From Verrucomicrobiota bacterium (lineage in GTDB: Bacteria; Verrucomicrobiota; Verrucomicrobiia; Opitutales; Opitutaceae): a stretch of 35,495 nucleotides of DNA. Shown here piece after piece: positions 23,454 to 33,883 of this stretch. The position numbers and the translations under genes were made by a program. The stretch covers positions 1 to 35,495 of the forward strand of contig JANXRL010000161.1 of NCBI GenBank assembly GCA_025352985.1. The letters run 5' to 3'. The first letter of the stretch is position 1; each line of letters opens with the position of its first letter. Under the pieces are notes generated by a model that was not told where the DNA came from, ran no database searches, and saw only the letters and a list, made by a program, of their open reading frames with translations.

Positions 23454-24938
23454 TTAAAACTGCTCAGCCATCGCGACGGCTTTAAAAAGGGCCGAGGCTT
23501 TGTTGACCGTCTCCTGATATTCGGAGGTGGGAACGGAGTCGGCTACCACTCCGGCACCGGCTTGGATGTGGATTTGGCCGTCCTTGATCATGGAGGTGCG
23601 GAGCATGATGCAGGTGTCGCTGTTGCCGTCGTAGCCGAAGTAGCCGAGGGCACCGGCGTAGAAACCGCGCTGGGAGGGTTCGTTCGCGGCGATGATCTGC
23701 ATGGCGCGGATCTTGGGCGCGCCGCTTACGGTGCCGGCGGGGAAGGTGGCGCGCATGAGATCGTAGGCGGTCTTGTCCTTGGCGATCTTGCCTTCGACCT
23801 GTGAGACGATGTGCATGACGTGCGAGTAGCGCTCGATCACGAAGCTTTCGGGCACGGTGACGGTGCCGTATTGGCAGACGCGGCCAATGTCGTTGCGGGC
23901 GAGATCGACAAGCATGAGGTGCTCGGCGCGTTCTTTTTCATCCGAGAGGAGATCCTTTTCGAGGGCGAGGTCGTCGGCGTGGGTGGCGCCGCGTTTGCGG
24001 GTGCCGGCGATGGGGCGGATTTCGACGAGGCCGTCGGTGAGGCGCACATGGACTTCGGGCGAGGCGCCGACGATGGAGAAGTCGCCTGTCTCCAGGATGA
24101 ACATGTAGGGCGATGGATTCACCGTGCGCAGCGCGCGGTAGAGATCGAGCGGAGTCCTGGAGAACGGCTTCGTGAAGCGCTGCGACGGCACGAACTGGAT
24201 TATGTCGCCGGCACGGATGAACTCTTTGGAATCTTCGACGACCTTCTCGAAGGCGGCCTGCGTGAAGTTGCCCTGCGGCACGGTGATCTTGAGCGGCTCG
24301 ACGAGCGGGGCGGGGGCGAGAGCGCGGGGTTCGCGAAGTAGAGCGTAGAGCGAGTTGAGTTCTGCGAGAGCGGCGTCGTAGGCGGCGGCGGGCGTGGTGT
24401 CGCGCAGGTGGGCGTTGACGCAGAGGCGGAGGGTTTGTTTCGCGCGATCAAAAATCAGCAGCGAATCTGACAGCATGAAATAGAGCAGGGGCATGCCGAG
24501 TTCGTCGACTTTGGCGGCGGGCACGGTGGGTTCGATGCGGGTGACGTATTCGTAGCCGATGAAACCGACGGCGCCGCCGGTAAAGCGGGGCAGGCCGGGG
24601 AGATTCACCGGATGATAGCCGCTCATCTCGGCTTCGATGAGCTTGAGAGGATCCTGCGGGGTGGGGATCGTTTGCGCGGGCTGGCCGGGAACGCGGATTT
24701 CCGTGGTCTTGGGGCCGCAGACGAAGATCTTGCGCGGACGGCAGCCGATGAAGCTGTAGCGGGAAAGAGTTTCGCCGCCTTCGACGGATTCGAGCAGGTA
24801 GGACGGGCCAGCAACTTTCAGTTTTGCGTAGGCGGACACTGGAGTCTCGAAGTCCGCCATGAGATCGGCGTAAACGGGGATGATGTTGCCTTGGGAGGCG
24901 AGCTTAAGGAAGTCTTCGCGACGGGGAAAAATGTTCAT
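23454..24938 (-). CDS. trpE: Anthranilate synthase component I
   Basis: TrpE makes anthranilate from chorismate using ammonia delivered by the TrpG glutaminase, which is not in the window. From the ATG at 24938 the product has 494 residues. The N-terminal domain carries the tryptophan-binding LLESVEGGETLSRYSFIG. The chorismate-binding domain shows IQFVPSQRFTKPF, IVGASPEVHVRL, IRPIAGTRKRG, DEKERAEHLMLVDLARNDIG, RATFPAGTVSGAPKIRAMQI and the terminal IQAGAGVVADSVPTSEYQET. The TrpE-type feedback motif and domain order favour TrpE over PabB. A TTG start at 24959 would add seven residues and lie four bases after the glmS stop; I prefer the ATG, 25 bases after glmS. Neither has a Shine-Dalgarno sequence. 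It may be co-transcribed with glmS. Confidence 0.94.
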   Translation of the reverse strand: MNIFPRREDFLKLASQGNIIPVYADLMADFETPVSAYAKLKVAGPSYLLESVEGGETLSRYSFIGCRPRKIFVCGPKTTEIRVPGQPAQTIPTPQDPLKLIEAEMSGYHPVNLPGLPRFTGGAVGFIGYEYVTRIEPTVPAAKVDELGMPLLYFMLSDSLLIFDRAKQTLRLCVNAHLRDTTPAAAYDAALAELNSLYALLREPRALAPAPLVEPLKITVPQGNFTQAAFEKVVEDSKEFIRAGDIIQFVPSQRFTKPFSRTPLDLYRALRTVNPSPYMFILETGDFSIVGASPEVHVRLTDGLVEIRPIAGTRKRGATHADDLALEKDLLSDEKERAEHLMLVDLARNDIGRVCQYGTVTVPESFVIERYSHVMHIVSQVEGKIAKDKTAYDLMRATFPAGTVSGAPKIRAMQIIAANEPSQRGFYAGALGYFGYDGNSDTCIMLRTSMIKDGQIHIQAGAGVVADSVPTSEYQETVNKASALFKAVAMAEQF

Positions 24939-24963
24939 GGCGGTGGCGTGCGCGGCCAAAGTC

Positions 24964-26817
<1,854 letters not shown>

Positions 26818-26861
26818 AATTTTTTACCTCTTTTGGCTCGCGAATTTACGGGGCGCTTCAA

Positions 26862-26875
26862 GCCTTGGGCAAGGC
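26862..26875. promoter_or_regulatory. Palindrome between divergent glmS and glgC
   Basis: GCCTTG (26862-26867) and CAAGGC (26870-26875) form a perfect 6-bp inverted repeat with a 2-base centre, in the short region between the divergent starts of glmS and glgC. It could be an operator shared by two genes that use hexose phosphates. No promoter elements could be fixed with confidence. Confidence 0.25.
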
Positions 26876-26912
26876 AATAGGTCCTAAATCCAAAATCAAT
26901 AACCCCCTGTTT

Positions 26913-28199
26913 ATGAGCATGCAGAAAAGTGTCCTCGCGGTGATCATGGGAGGCGGCCGTGGTAGTCGCCTCTATCCTCTTACGGCGGAGCGTTGCAAAC
27001 CGGCCGTTCCTCTTGCGGGTAAATACCGTTTAGTCGATATCCCGATCAGCAACTGCATCAATTCGGATATCAATCGTATCTTTCTGCTAACGCAGTTTCA
27101 TACCGCCTCGCTTCACCGGCACATCCAAAACACATACCACTTCGACCCTTTCGGAGGTGGTTTTGTGGACATTCTTTCCGCCGAACAGACCGAAAAAAAT
27201 GCTGACTGGTATCAGGGCACGGCCGACGCGGTGCGCCGTAATCTCCAGCATTTCCGCAGTTTTCCGCACGATCTTGTGCTCATCCTTTCGGGCGATCAGC
27301 TCTACCGGATGGATTTTCGAAAAATCTGCGAGCAGCACATCGCAAGCAAGTCCGACGTTACCATCGCGGCGATTCCGTTCCCGGTTTCGAAGGTCGAGGG
27401 CCTGGGCCTGATGAAGGTGGCCAACGATCTCACGGTGGAGCAGTTTGCCGAAAAGCCCAAGGATCCGGCGGTCATCCAAAGCTTGACGCTCAGCCCCGAA
27501 GTCGAGGCCAGGCTTCATTCTAACGACGGCGAAAAACACTGCCTAGCCTCGATGGGTATCTATGTTTTCAATCGTCAGGTGCTGGCCGATGCGCTGGACA
27601 ACACGATGGCGGATTTTGGCAAGGAGATCATCCCTGGTCTGCTCGGCAAAAAGAAGCTCAGCGCCTATGTTTTCGAAGGCTACTGGGAAGACATCGGAAC
27701 GGTGCACGCGTTCTTCGAGACGAATCTTGCGCTTTCCGATCCGCTTCCTCCGTTTAACTTTTTTGATCAGGAGGCTCCCATTTACACTCAGGATCGCTAC
27801 CTGCCCGCCTCCAAGCTTAACAAGTGCGACATCGACCATGTCGTCATCGGTGACGGTTCGATCATCACCGACTCCAAGCTTAAGCGCTGCGTGCTCGGCA
27901 TTCGTTCGTATGTCGGGGAAAAATCCTTTTTGGACAACGTCGTGATGATGGGCGCCGACTACTATGAGCCGGCCGAAAAGCAGGCTGAAAACAGCCGCAA
28001 TGGAGTCCCCAGCATGGGCGTGGGCAGCAACTGCCATATTTTCCACACGATTATCGATAAGAACGCCCGCATCGGCGATGGAGTGAAATTGTCTCCCGCC
28101 GGCAAAGCGGACGGCAATTATCCGCATGGCGTAATCATCCGTGACGGTGTGCTCGTCGTCCCCAAGGGCGTGGTCGTGCCGAGTGGAACGGTGATCTGA
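26913..28199 (+). CDS. glgC: Glucose-1-phosphate adenylyltransferase (ADP-glucose pyrophosphorylase)
   Basis: GlgC makes ADP-glucose from glucose-1-phosphate and ATP, the committed step of glycogen synthesis. From the ATG at 26913 it has 428 residues (ATG at 26919 is equally possible; the frame is open back to 26865). The nucleotidyltransferase domain starts VLAVIMGGGRGSRLYPLTAE, then RCKPAVPLAGKYRLVDIPIS. WYQGTADAVRRN, LILSGDQLYRMDF, EKPKDP and GIYVFNR follow, with FEGYWEDIGTVHAFFETNL ahead of the C-terminal left-handed beta-helix (about 295-428). The CKPAVPLAGKYRLVD form and the NSRNGVPSMGVGSNCHIFHTII segment resemble plant and cyanobacterial enzymes more than E. coli GlgC. No other glg gene is adjacent. 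A bidirectional terminator lies about 50 bases downstream. Confidence 0.96.
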   Translation: MSMQKSVLAVIMGGGRGSRLYPLTAERCKPAVPLAGKYRLVDIPISNCINSDINRIFLLTQFHTASLHRHIQNTYHFDPFGGGFVDILSAEQTEKNADWYQGTADAVRRNLQHFRSFPHDLVLILSGDQLYRMDFRKICEQHIASKSDVTIAAIPFPVSKVEGLGLMKVANDLTVEQFAEKPKDPAVIQSLTLSPEVEARLHSNDGEKHCLASMGIYVFNRQVLADALDNTMADFGKEIIPGLLGKKKLSAYVFEGYWEDIGTVHAFFETNLALSDPLPPFNFFDQEAPIYTQDRYLPASKLNKCDIDHVVIGDGSIITDSKLKRCVLGIRSYVGEKSFLDNVVMMGADYYEPAEKQAENSRNGVPSMGVGSNCHIFHTIIDKNARIGDGVKLSPAGKADGNYPHGVIIRDGVLVVPKGVVVPSGTVI

Positions 28200-28246
28200 C
28201 GTGTTCGATTCTCGTCTGATCCGATCATCTGAGAAGCCGGCAAAAT

Positions 28247-28283
28247 AAAAGAGGCGCGACCCTTGCGGATCGCGCCTCTTTTT
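28247..28283. terminator. Bidirectional terminator between glgC and ychF
   Basis: AAAAGAGGCGCGA (28247-28259) pairs perfectly with TCGCGCCTCTTTT (28270-28282) around a 10-base loop, with an A-run on the left and a T-run on the right. It can end both the plus-strand glgC and the minus-strand ychF transcripts. Confidence 0.93.
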
Positions 28284-28319
28284 GCGCTCATACCAGAACA
28301 GGATGCAGCGGTCGGTTGC

Positions 28320-29423
28320 TCAGTTGTTAAACCGAAACAACGCGACATCGCCGTCCTGGAAAATGTATTCTTTGCCTTCGATGCGGTATTTGCCCGCGTC
28401 ACGCGCGGCCGCAGTGCTTCCGAGGCGGGTGAGATCGTCGTAGGCGACGACTTCGGCCTTGATGAAGCCCTTCTCGAAATCGGTGTGGATCACGCCGGCG
28501 GCTTGGGGGGCCTTCCAGCCTTTCTTGATCGTCCAGCAGCGCACTTCTTTTTCACCGGCGGTGAAGTAGGTCTGCAGGCCGAGAAGATTGTAGGTGCCTT
28601 TGATGAGCTGGGAGACGCCCGAGTCGGTCACGCCGAGATCCTTCAGGAATTCCTTGGCCTCTTCCGGCGAAAGATCGATGAGCTCGGCCTCGATGCGCGC
28701 GCTGATCGGAACATAGGCGGCGTCGTGGTGTGCTTTGACGAACTCAGCCACTTTTTTGACGAAGGGATTCTCTTCGGCGGTGGCGAGATCGCCCTCGGCG
28801 ACGTTGCACGCGTAGAGGACGGGCTTGGCGCTGAGAAGCTGGAAGAGTTGCATCAACTTCTTCTCGTCGTCGGTCGCAGGGAGAACGTTCGCGGGCTTGT
28901 TCTCGTTGAGGTGGGGGACGAGGCGTTCAAGCAGGGCGAGTTCGGCCTGCGCGTCCTTGTCGCCGGACTTGGCGAGCTTTTGGGTCTTGTTGAGGCGTTT
29001 CTCCACCGCGTCGAGGTCCGCGAGGACCAGCTCGGTTGTAATCACCTCGATGTCGCGCACGGGATCGACCGCGCCCATGGTGTGAATGATGTCGTCGTCC
29101 ACGAAGCAGCGGACGACATGCACGATGGCGTCGGTTTCGCGGATGTTGGCGAGAAACTGGTTGCCGAGACCTTCGCCCTTGCTGGCGCCGGCGACGAGGC
29201 CGGCGATGTCCACAAACTCTATGGCGGCCGGGACGACGACGTTGGTTTTGGCGATGGCCTTAAGCACGTAGGCGCGCTCATCGGGCACGATCACGACGCC
29301 CACGTTGGGATCGATCGTGCAAAACGGGTAGTTGGCCGCTTCCGCCTTGCGGGAGCGGGTGAGGGCGTTGAAGAGAGTGGACTTGCCCACGTTGGGCAGG
29401 CCGACGATGCCAGCTTTTAGCAT
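28320..29423 (-). CDS. ychF: Ribosome-binding ATPase/GTPase YchF (OLA1 family)
   Basis: YchF is a universally conserved P-loop NTPase of the Obg-related group that binds ribosomes, prefers ATP and affects stress responses. The 367-residue product has G1 [15 protein letters not shown] (8-22), G3 [19 protein letters not shown] and the family segment [18 protein letters not shown]. The G4-like site is YACNVAE rather than NKXD, the known reason for the changed nucleotide preference. A coiled-coil insert (about 125-205) and a C-terminal TGS domain ([18 protein letters not shown] to the end) follow. Length and motif order are standard. The ATG is preceded on the coding strand by CCCTCCT, the reverse complement of a Shine-Dalgarno sequence. 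It is divergent from rpsP. Confidence 0.97.
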   Translation of the reverse strand: MLKAGIVGLPNVGKSTLFNALTRSRKAEAANYPFCTIDPNVGVVIVPDERAYVLKAIAKTNVVVPAAIEFVDIAGLVAGASKGEGLGNQFLANIRETDAIVHVVRCFVDDDIIHTMGAVDPVRDIEVITTELVLADLDAVEKRLNKTQKLAKSGDKDAQAELALLERLVPHLNENKPANVLPATDDEKKLMQLFQLLSAKPVLYACNVAEGDLATAEENPFVKKVAEFVKAHHDAAYVPISARIEAELIDLSPEEAKEFLKDLGVTDSGVSQLIKGTYNLLGLQTYFTAGEKEVRCWTIKKGWKAPQAAGVIHTDFEKGFIKAEVVAYDDLTRLGSTAAARDAGKYRIEGKEYIFQDGDVALFRFNN

Positions 29424-29498
29424 AGGAGGGCGGAAAGTCGCAGTCGGGTGGGGTGGGGGTCAAGGTCCGTCTTCCGTTTCCCGAAAAGAAATGGCAGC

Positions 29499-29527
29499 TT
29501 GACAACGCCGACGGCGTTCGGTGGATT
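29499..29527 (+). promoter_or_regulatory. rpsP: Candidate promoter of rpsP with a palindrome in the spacer
   Basis: A consensus -35 box TTGACA at 29499-29504 is followed, after 17 bases, by TGGATT at 29522-29527 as a weak -10. Most of the spacer is a 15-base palindrome, AACGCC-GAC-GGCGTT (29504-29518). Transcription would start about 35 bases before the rpsP ATG. The perfect -35 and spacing are the support; the poor -10 is the weakness. Confidence 0.45.
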
Positions 29528-29570
29528 CCACAACTTTTCAACTCAAGAACCTGTTCGTAACACCACTCTC

Positions 29571-29828
29571 ATGGCACTTAAAATCCGTCTCTCCCGTATC
29601 GGTTCCACGCACAACCCGATCTATCACGTGGTCGTCGCCGAAGCCCGCTCGCGTCGTGATGGCGCCCCGACCGAAGTCCTCGGCACCTATAACCCCCGCA
29701 CCAAGAACGAGTCATCTCTGAAACTCGATACCGTTCGCGCCGACTACTGGGTGAGCAAGGGTGCCGTTCCGACCGACACTGCTCTCTCCCTCATTAAGAA
29801 GGCGAAGAAGGCCGTGGTCGCCGCCTAA
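29571..29828 (+). CDS. rpsP: 30S ribosomal protein S16
   Basis: S16 is a small assembly protein of the 30S subunit. From the ATG at 29571 the product is 85 residues, the normal size. It opens MALKIRLSRIGSTHNPIYHV, then VVAEARSRRDGAPTEVLGTYNP, RADYWVSKGAVPTDTALSLI and an Ala/Lys tail, all matching the family. The frame is open upstream to 29448 but that part has no resemblance to S16. No Shine-Dalgarno sequence lies before the start (CCACTCTC then ATG), notable for an abundant ribosomal protein. It is first in an rpsP-trmD-rplS cluster, with a terminator-like hairpin directly after it. It is divergent from ychF. Confidence 0.97.
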   Translation: MALKIRLSRIGSTHNPIYHVVVAEARSRRDGAPTEVLGTYNPRTKNESSLKLDTVRADYWVSKGAVPTDTALSLIKKAKKAVVAA

Positions 29829-29852
29829 AACGCTTTTAATTTTACATTTTTC

Positions 29853-29886
29853 AATCGCCCCGGCCCTCGTGCTTGGGCGATTTTTT
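29853..29886 (+). terminator. Terminator or attenuator between rpsP and trmD
   Basis: AATCGCCC (29853-29860) pairs with GGGCGATT (29875-29882) around a 14-base loop, and a T-run follows to 29886. It begins 24 bases after the rpsP stop and ends 20 bases before trmD. It probably lowers trmD-rplS expression relative to rpsP, or isolates rpsP as its own unit. Confidence 0.75.
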
Positions 29887-29906
29887 ATTTTAACGCGTTC
29901 CTGGTC

Positions 29907-30581
29907 GTGCCTCTTCATATTGATGTTCTCACGCTGTTCCCGGGCATGCTCGATGGTTTTTTGACCGAAAGCGTGCTGGGTAAGGCGTTTGAAAACAGCC
30001 TTCTCTCGGTCAAGGTTCACGACACCCGAGATTGGTCCACCGACAAGCACCGAGCTGCCGACGACCGCCCTTTTGGTGGCGGAGCCGGAATGGTGATGAC
30101 TCCCGAGCCGGTTTTCGCAGCGATCGAACAGCTACAAACTCCCGGTTGCCGACGCATCTACCTAACCCCCGATGGCGTTCCCTATTCGCAGAAAATTGCC
30201 GAGGAACTCTCGCAGCAGTCGCACCTCATTCTTCTAAGCGGCCACTACGAAGGCATCGACCAGCGGATTCGTGACAATGTGATCGATCAGGAGATCAGCA
30301 TTGGCGATTATGTGCTCACCAACGGCACGCTTCCGGCCGCCGTGATCATCGATGCATTGGCGCGTTTTATTCCCGGTGTTTTAGGGGAAGAAAAGTCATT
30401 GACGCACGAATCCTTCACCGGCAAGTTGCTCGACTTTCCTCAATACACGCGTCCAGCCGAATTCCGAGGCATGTCCGTTCCGAAAGTGCTCCTTTCTGGT
30501 AACCATGCCGAAATCGAAAAATGGCGAAACGCGCAACGTATCGAAAAAACCCGTCAGGTCCGACCCGATTTACTCAAATAA
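29907..30581 (+). CDS. trmD: tRNA (guanine-N1-)-methyltransferase
   Basis: TrmD methylates G37 next to the anticodon of several tRNAs, using S-adenosylmethionine, and prevents +1 frameshifting. The 224-residue product has the SPOUT knotted fold motifs: [17 protein letters not shown] at the N-terminus, [34 protein letters not shown] and [20 protein letters not shown] at the SAM-binding knot. [21 protein letters not shown], then [19 protein letters not shown], close the enzyme. It is somewhat shorter than the usual 240-250 residues because the C-terminal helix ends early. The start is GTG at 29907, with C at -1 and no Shine-Dalgarno sequence. rplS follows after 10 bases, so the pair is clearly one operon. 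The usual neighbour rimM is absent. Confidence 0.96.
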   Translation: MPLHIDVLTLFPGMLDGFLTESVLGKAFENSLLSVKVHDTRDWSTDKHRAADDRPFGGGAGMVMTPEPVFAAIEQLQTPGCRRIYLTPDGVPYSQKIAEELSQQSHLILLSGHYEGIDQRIRDNVIDQEISIGDYVLTNGTLPAAVIIDALARFIPGVLGEEKSLTHESFTGKLLDFPQYTRPAEFRGMSVPKVLLSGNHAEIEKWRNAQRIEKTRQVRPDLLK

Positions 30582-30591
30582 CCACACTGCC

Positions 30592-30969
30592 ATGAGCACC
30601 CATCCCATCCTCCAAGAAATCACCGCCTTCCAGGTGAAAAAAGACACCCCGGCTTTCAAAGTCGGCGACGGCGTCCGCGTCCACACGAAAGTTCGCGAAG
30701 GTGACAAAGAGCGCACCCAGATTTTTGCCGGCATCGTGATCGCGCTCAAGGGCAGCGGCATCCACGAAACGTTCACCGTCCGCCGCATCAGCTACGGCGA
30801 GGGCGTCGAGCGTGTGTTCCCCGTCAACTCCCCGAACATCGAGAAGATCGAGATCGAGCGCACCTCCGAGCCCGTCCGCGCCCGCCTCTACTACCTCCGC
30901 ACCCGCCTCGGCAAAGCCGCCATGGCGATCAAAGAAAAGCGCACCGACCGCGCCGTCGCCACCAAGTAA
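30592..30969 (+). CDS. rplS: 50S ribosomal protein L19
   Basis: L19 lies at the 30S-50S interface. From the ATG at 30592 the product has 125 residues. [60 protein letters not shown] and [21 protein letters not shown] are all signature L19 segments. The frame is open upstream into trmD, but the family N-terminus ([15 protein letters not shown]) fits this start, ten bases after the trmD stop. No Shine-Dalgarno sequence is seen. The gene ends the cluster and is followed by a perfect terminator. Confidence 0.97.
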   Translation: MSTHPILQEITAFQVKKDTPAFKVGDGVRVHTKVREGDKERTQIFAGIVIALKGSGIHETFTVRRISYGEGVERVFPVNSPNIEKIEIERTSEPVRARLYYLRTRLGKAAMAIKEKRTDRAVATK

Positions 30970-30990
30970 TTCGCGTTGCGAATCCCTTCA

Positions 30991-31025
30991 TGAAAAAAGC
31001 GAGTCTCCCCGACTCGCTTTTTTCA
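30991..31025 (+). terminator. Rho-independent terminator after rplS
   Basis: TGAAAAAAGCGAGTC (30991-31005) and GACTCGCTTTTTTCA (31011-31025) are perfect 15-bp complements around the loop TCCCC, with six T at the end of the GC core. The A-run on the left would also let it work on the other strand. Confidence 0.96.
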
Positions 31026-31029
31026 TGTC

Positions 31030-31059
31030 CGTTTGGGCTTCCCCGAGAGGCGCCCAACG
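31030..31059 (+). other. Bulged inverted repeat in the transketolase leader
   Basis: CGTTTGGGC (31030-31038) pairs with GCCCAACG (31052-31059), with one bulged T, around a 13-base loop. It lies between the rplS terminator and the transketolase start and has no T-run behind it. It may be a leader hairpin or an operator; I cannot tell which. Confidence 0.3.
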
Positions 31060-31102
31060 TTTAACTCGTCATCTTTCGTTCACGCTTAACCACATTTACC
31101 AC

Positions 31103-33091
31103 ATGAAACTCCAAACCGATATCCTCGCTCTTGCTGCCAACCAGGCCCGCGGCCTTGCCATGGACGCCGTCCATAAGTGCAACTCCGGCCATCTCGGTCT
31201 TCCGCTTGGCTGCGCCGAGATCGGCGCCGTTCTTTACGGCAACGTCCTCGTCCACAACCCCGATGCACCCCGCTGGTTGAATCGTGATCGTTTCGTCCTC
31301 TCCGCCGGCCACGGTAGCATGTTCATTTACAGCTGGCTCCATCTGAGCGGTTACGATCTCTCGCTCGAAGAACTCACGAAGTTCCGCGTGCTCCACAGCA
31401 AGACCCCCGGCCACCCCGAGTTCCACGAAACCCCCGGCGTTGAGGCCACCACCGGCCCGCTCGGCCAGGGTATCGCCAATGCCGTCGGTCTAGCCGTCTC
31501 AGGCCAAATGGCCGCTGCTCGCTTTAATACCTCCGAACACGTGATTTTTGATGGCCACGTGATTGCCCTCGCGGGTGATGGTTGTATGCAGGAAGGCGTC
31601 GCTCTCGAAGCTATCGCGTTCGCCGGCCACCAGAAGTTGGACAACCTCATACTCATCTACGACTCCAACGACGTCACCCTCGACGCGATGGCGAACAAGT
31701 CGCAGAGCGAGAACGCCGCCCAGCGTTTCAAGGCCATCGAGTGGGACGTCCAGACAATCGACGGCCACGACCTTGCCGCGATCCTCAAGGCCGTTAACAA
31801 GGCCAAGAAAGCCAAGAGCGGAAAGCCCCAGCTCATCATCGCCAAGACCACGATTGCAAAGGGCATTCCCGAAGTTGCCGGCACCGCCAAGGGGCACGGT
31901 GAAGGCGGCGCCAAATTTATCGACGCCGCGCGCGCCGGTCTCGGTCTGCCTGCCGACAAGCATTTCTTCGTGAGTGACGACGTGCGCGCCTACTTTGCGA
32001 AGCACAAGAAGTCCCTCGTTCGCGCCTACAAGAAGTGGGGCAAGACCTTCGAGTCGTGGAAAGCTGCCAATCCCGAGCAGGCCGCTTTGCTTGAGAGCCG
32101 CAACAGCAAGCCCAGCGCCGCGCACCTCCTCGAAAAGATTCCTCTGTTCCCTGCCGATGCGAAACTCGCAACCCGCGCCGCCGGCCAGCAGATCCTCCAG
32201 CCTCTCGCTGCCGAACTGCCGCTCGTCATCGGCGGTAGCGCTGACCTTTACGGCTCGACGCTCAACTACATCGCCGCCGACAAAGACTTCGATCCGTCCA
32301 ACCGTGCGGGTCGTAATTTCCGCTTCGGCATCCGCGAGCACGCCCAGGCTGCGATCGCCAACGGCATCGCTTACGACGGTATTTTTCATCCGTCCATCGC
32401 TACGTTCCTGGTGTTTGCCGACTACTCGCGTCCCTCCATGCGACTCGCCGCGCTGGCAAAGCTCCCCGTTGTTTACATCTACACGCATGACTCCGTCGGC
32501 GTGGGTGAAGACGGCCCGACGCACCAGCCGGTCGAGACGGTTTCCGGCCTGCGCGTGATCCCCGGTTTCGACGTGATCCGCCCTGGCGATCCCGAGGAAA
32601 CGGCGGGTGCCTATGCGGCTGCTTTCGAGCGCGCCGACGGTCCCACGCTCCTCGCGCTTTCGCGCCAGGCTCTGCCGTTGCTCAACGACATTCCTCCGCA
32701 CATCCGCCGTGCCGGCGTCCTCAAGGGCGCCTACGTCGCCGTGCAGGAAACCGCCCCGCTTACGCATATCCTCATGGCGAGCGGCAGCGAACTCCAATAC
32801 GTAGTCAATGCCGCCAAGATTCTCGGTGCCGGCGTGCGCGTCGTGTCCGTTCCTTGTTTCGAGCGCTTCAATCGCCAGTCCGCCGAATACCGCGAGGCCA
32901 TCCTTCCTTCTTCTGTGCGCAAGCGCGTCGCAATCGAAGCGGGTGTCACCGGCCTTTGGTATCAATACGTCGGTCTCGACGGCAAGGTCATCGGCATCGA
33001 CCGCTTCGGCATGAGCGCCCCGGGTGCGACCGTTTTTAAGGAACTCGGTATCACGACCGAGGCCGTGGTCGCCGCCGCCCAGTCGCTTTAA
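31103..33091 (+). CDS. tkt: Transketolase
   Basis: Transketolase moves two-carbon ketol units between sugar phosphates in the pentose phosphate pathway, using thiamine diphosphate and a divalent metal. From the ATG at 31103 the product has 662 residues, normal for the family. The N-terminal domain has [57 protein letters not shown] and the ThDP-metal motif [13 protein letters not shown] ending in a DSNDVTLDA stretch. The middle domain has [20 protein letters not shown] and [20 protein letters not shown]. The C-terminal domain ends with [10 protein letters not shown] and [11 protein letters not shown]. The frame is open back to 30812, through the rplS gene and its terminator, so that extension is not real. 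No Shine-Dalgarno sequence precedes the start. A terminator follows. Confidence 0.96.
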   Translation: MKLQTDILALAANQARGLAMDAVHKCNSGHLGLPLGCAEIGAVLYGNVLVHNPDAPRWLNRDRFVLSAGHGSMFIYSWLHLSGYDLSLEELTKFRVLHSKTPGHPEFHETPGVEATTGPLGQGIANAVGLAVSGQMAAARFNTSEHVIFDGHVIALAGDGCMQEGVALEAIAFAGHQKLDNLILIYDSNDVTLDAMANKSQSENAAQRFKAIEWDVQTIDGHDLAAILKAVNKAKKAKSGKPQLIIAKTTIAKGIPEVAGTAKGHGEGGAKFIDAARAGLGLPADKHFFVSDDVRAYFAKHKKSLVRAYKKWGKTFESWKAANPEQAALLESRNSKPSAAHLLEKIPLFPADAKLATRAAGQQILQPLAAELPLVIGGSADLYGSTLNYIAADKDFDPSNRAGRNFRFGIREHAQAAIANGIAYDGIFHPSIATFLVFADYSRPSMRLAALAKLPVVYIYTHDSVGVGEDGPTHQPVETVSGLRVIPGFDVIRPGDPEETAGAYAAAFERADGPTLLALSRQALPLLNDIPPHIRRAGVLKGAYVAVQETAPLTHILMASGSELQYVVNAAKILGAGVRVVSVPCFERFNRQSAEYREAILPSSVRKRVAIEAGVTGLWYQYVGLDGKVIGIDRFGMSAPGATVFKELGITTEAVVAAAQSL

Positions 33092-33121
33092 GAAGCATTT
33101 CCCTCCTCGGGTTAAAAATCC

Positions 33122-33150
33122 AAGCGCGCCTTCATCGGCGCGCTTTTTTT
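33122..33150 (+). terminator. Rho-independent terminator after transketolase
   Basis: AAGCGCGCC (33122-33130) pairs perfectly with GGCGCGCTT (33137-33145) around the loop TTCATC, with T residues continuing to 33150. Confidence 0.95.
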
Positions 33151-33241
33151 GTTGGTCGTTTACGGATGTTCCAGAAAAAACGCAAAATATCGTATCGGTT
33201 CGCTTGTGTTTTTAGTAAGGTGGCTAACTATTTCTCGTCTC

Positions 33242-33256
33242 ACGTCTTGTTGACGT
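33242..33256. promoter_or_regulatory. Short palindrome just upstream of the MarR gene
   Basis: ACGTC (33242-33246) and GACGT (33252-33256) are exact inverted repeats with a 5-base centre, ending nine bases before the MarR-type ATG. Upstream, TTGTGT and AACTAT at about 17-base spacing could be a weak promoter. MarR proteins often bind such palindromes in their own promoters, so autoregulation is possible. The arms are short and chance is not excluded. Confidence 0.3.
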
Positions 33257-33265
33257 CCATTTATC

Positions 33266-33841
33266 ATGCAACGCCTAGTCCTCAAAGAACTCCCGCGCTA
33301 CGAATGCCTTGTTGAGGCCGCGAAGCAGTTTCCCGACCTCAATCCTTCGGTGTGCGAGGCTTTCATGCACCTCATCCGCGCCGGCGATGAAGTGTCGCGG
33401 GTGATGGATGCCCACTTTGCCGATCACGATATCACCCATGGACGTTTTCTCATGATGATGCTTTTGATTGAAAAAAAGGGCACTGCCTGCGCCCGGCCGT
33501 CCACGCCGGCCGAATTGGCGGACCTCGCTTCCGTTTCTCGCGCAACTATCACGGGCTTGCTCGACACCTTGGAGCGCGACGGGTTCGTGCGGCGCGAACC
33601 CGGCACGGACGACCGGCGGCAGATGTCGGTTCACCTCACGCCCGAAGGGCAGGCGTTTATGCATGGGCTGCTGCCGGAGCATTTTCGGCTGGTCAACGAT
33701 CTCATGGGCAACCTCTCCGAGCATGAGCGTGCGACGCTCGCCAAACTTCTGACCAAAATTTCAACCAAGGCGGTGGCCTGCGGAGTCGCCCGCCGACAAG
33801 AGACCTCGGCGGCCGAGCTGCCTGCAACCATCCACATCTGA
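33266..33841 (+). CDS. MarR-family transcriptional regulator
   Basis: The 191-residue product is a winged-helix regulator of the MarR family, dimeric DNA-binding repressors often released by small aromatic compounds. An N-terminal helical part (AFMHLIRAGDEVSRVMDAHFA) leads into the winged helix. TPAELADLASVSRATITGLLDTLERDGFV (about 79-108) is the helix-turn-helix and RREPGTDDRRQMSVHLTPEG is the wing, with the family's DXRXXXVXLTXXG pattern. The C-terminal dimerisation helices follow, including LSEHERATLAKLLTKI. It is 42 bases upstream of an RND-type membrane fusion protein gene on the same strand, so it probably controls that efflux operon. Ligand and operator are not known from sequence. Confidence 0.92.
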   Translation: MQRLVLKELPRYECLVEAAKQFPDLNPSVCEAFMHLIRAGDEVSRVMDAHFADHDITHGRFLMMMLLIEKKGTACARPSTPAELADLASVSRATITGLLDTLERDGFVRREPGTDDRRQMSVHLTPEGQAFMHGLLPEHFRLVNDLMGNLSEHERATLAKLLTKISTKAVACGVARRQETSAAELPATIHI

Positions 33842-33883
33842 TTTCTTCCCGCTATCATCACTGTTCCGTCCATTCCTTGCGCC

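Noticed and set aside
26818-26912. Possible glmS ribozyme or riboswitch in the glmS leader
   Set aside because: The glmS-glgC gap is under 100 bases, shared by two divergent genes, and too short for the glmS ribozyme; no matching core was seen.
28263-29420. A 385-codon open frame on the plus strand, antisense to ychF
   Set aside because: It lies almost exactly opposite a textbook YchF gene. Its translation is Gly/Val/Asp/Ala-rich with no family resemblance, as expected for the antisense frame of a GC-biased gene.
30812-31102. In-frame upstream extension of transketolase by 97 codons
   Set aside because: It runs through rplS and the perfect rplS terminator, and the transketolase family N-terminus begins at the ATG at 31103.
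31499-32965. A 488-codon open frame on the minus strand, antisense to transketolase
   Set aside because: It is opposite conserved transketolase sequence; the open frame follows from the strong C/G third-position bias, and the translation shows no recognisable domain.
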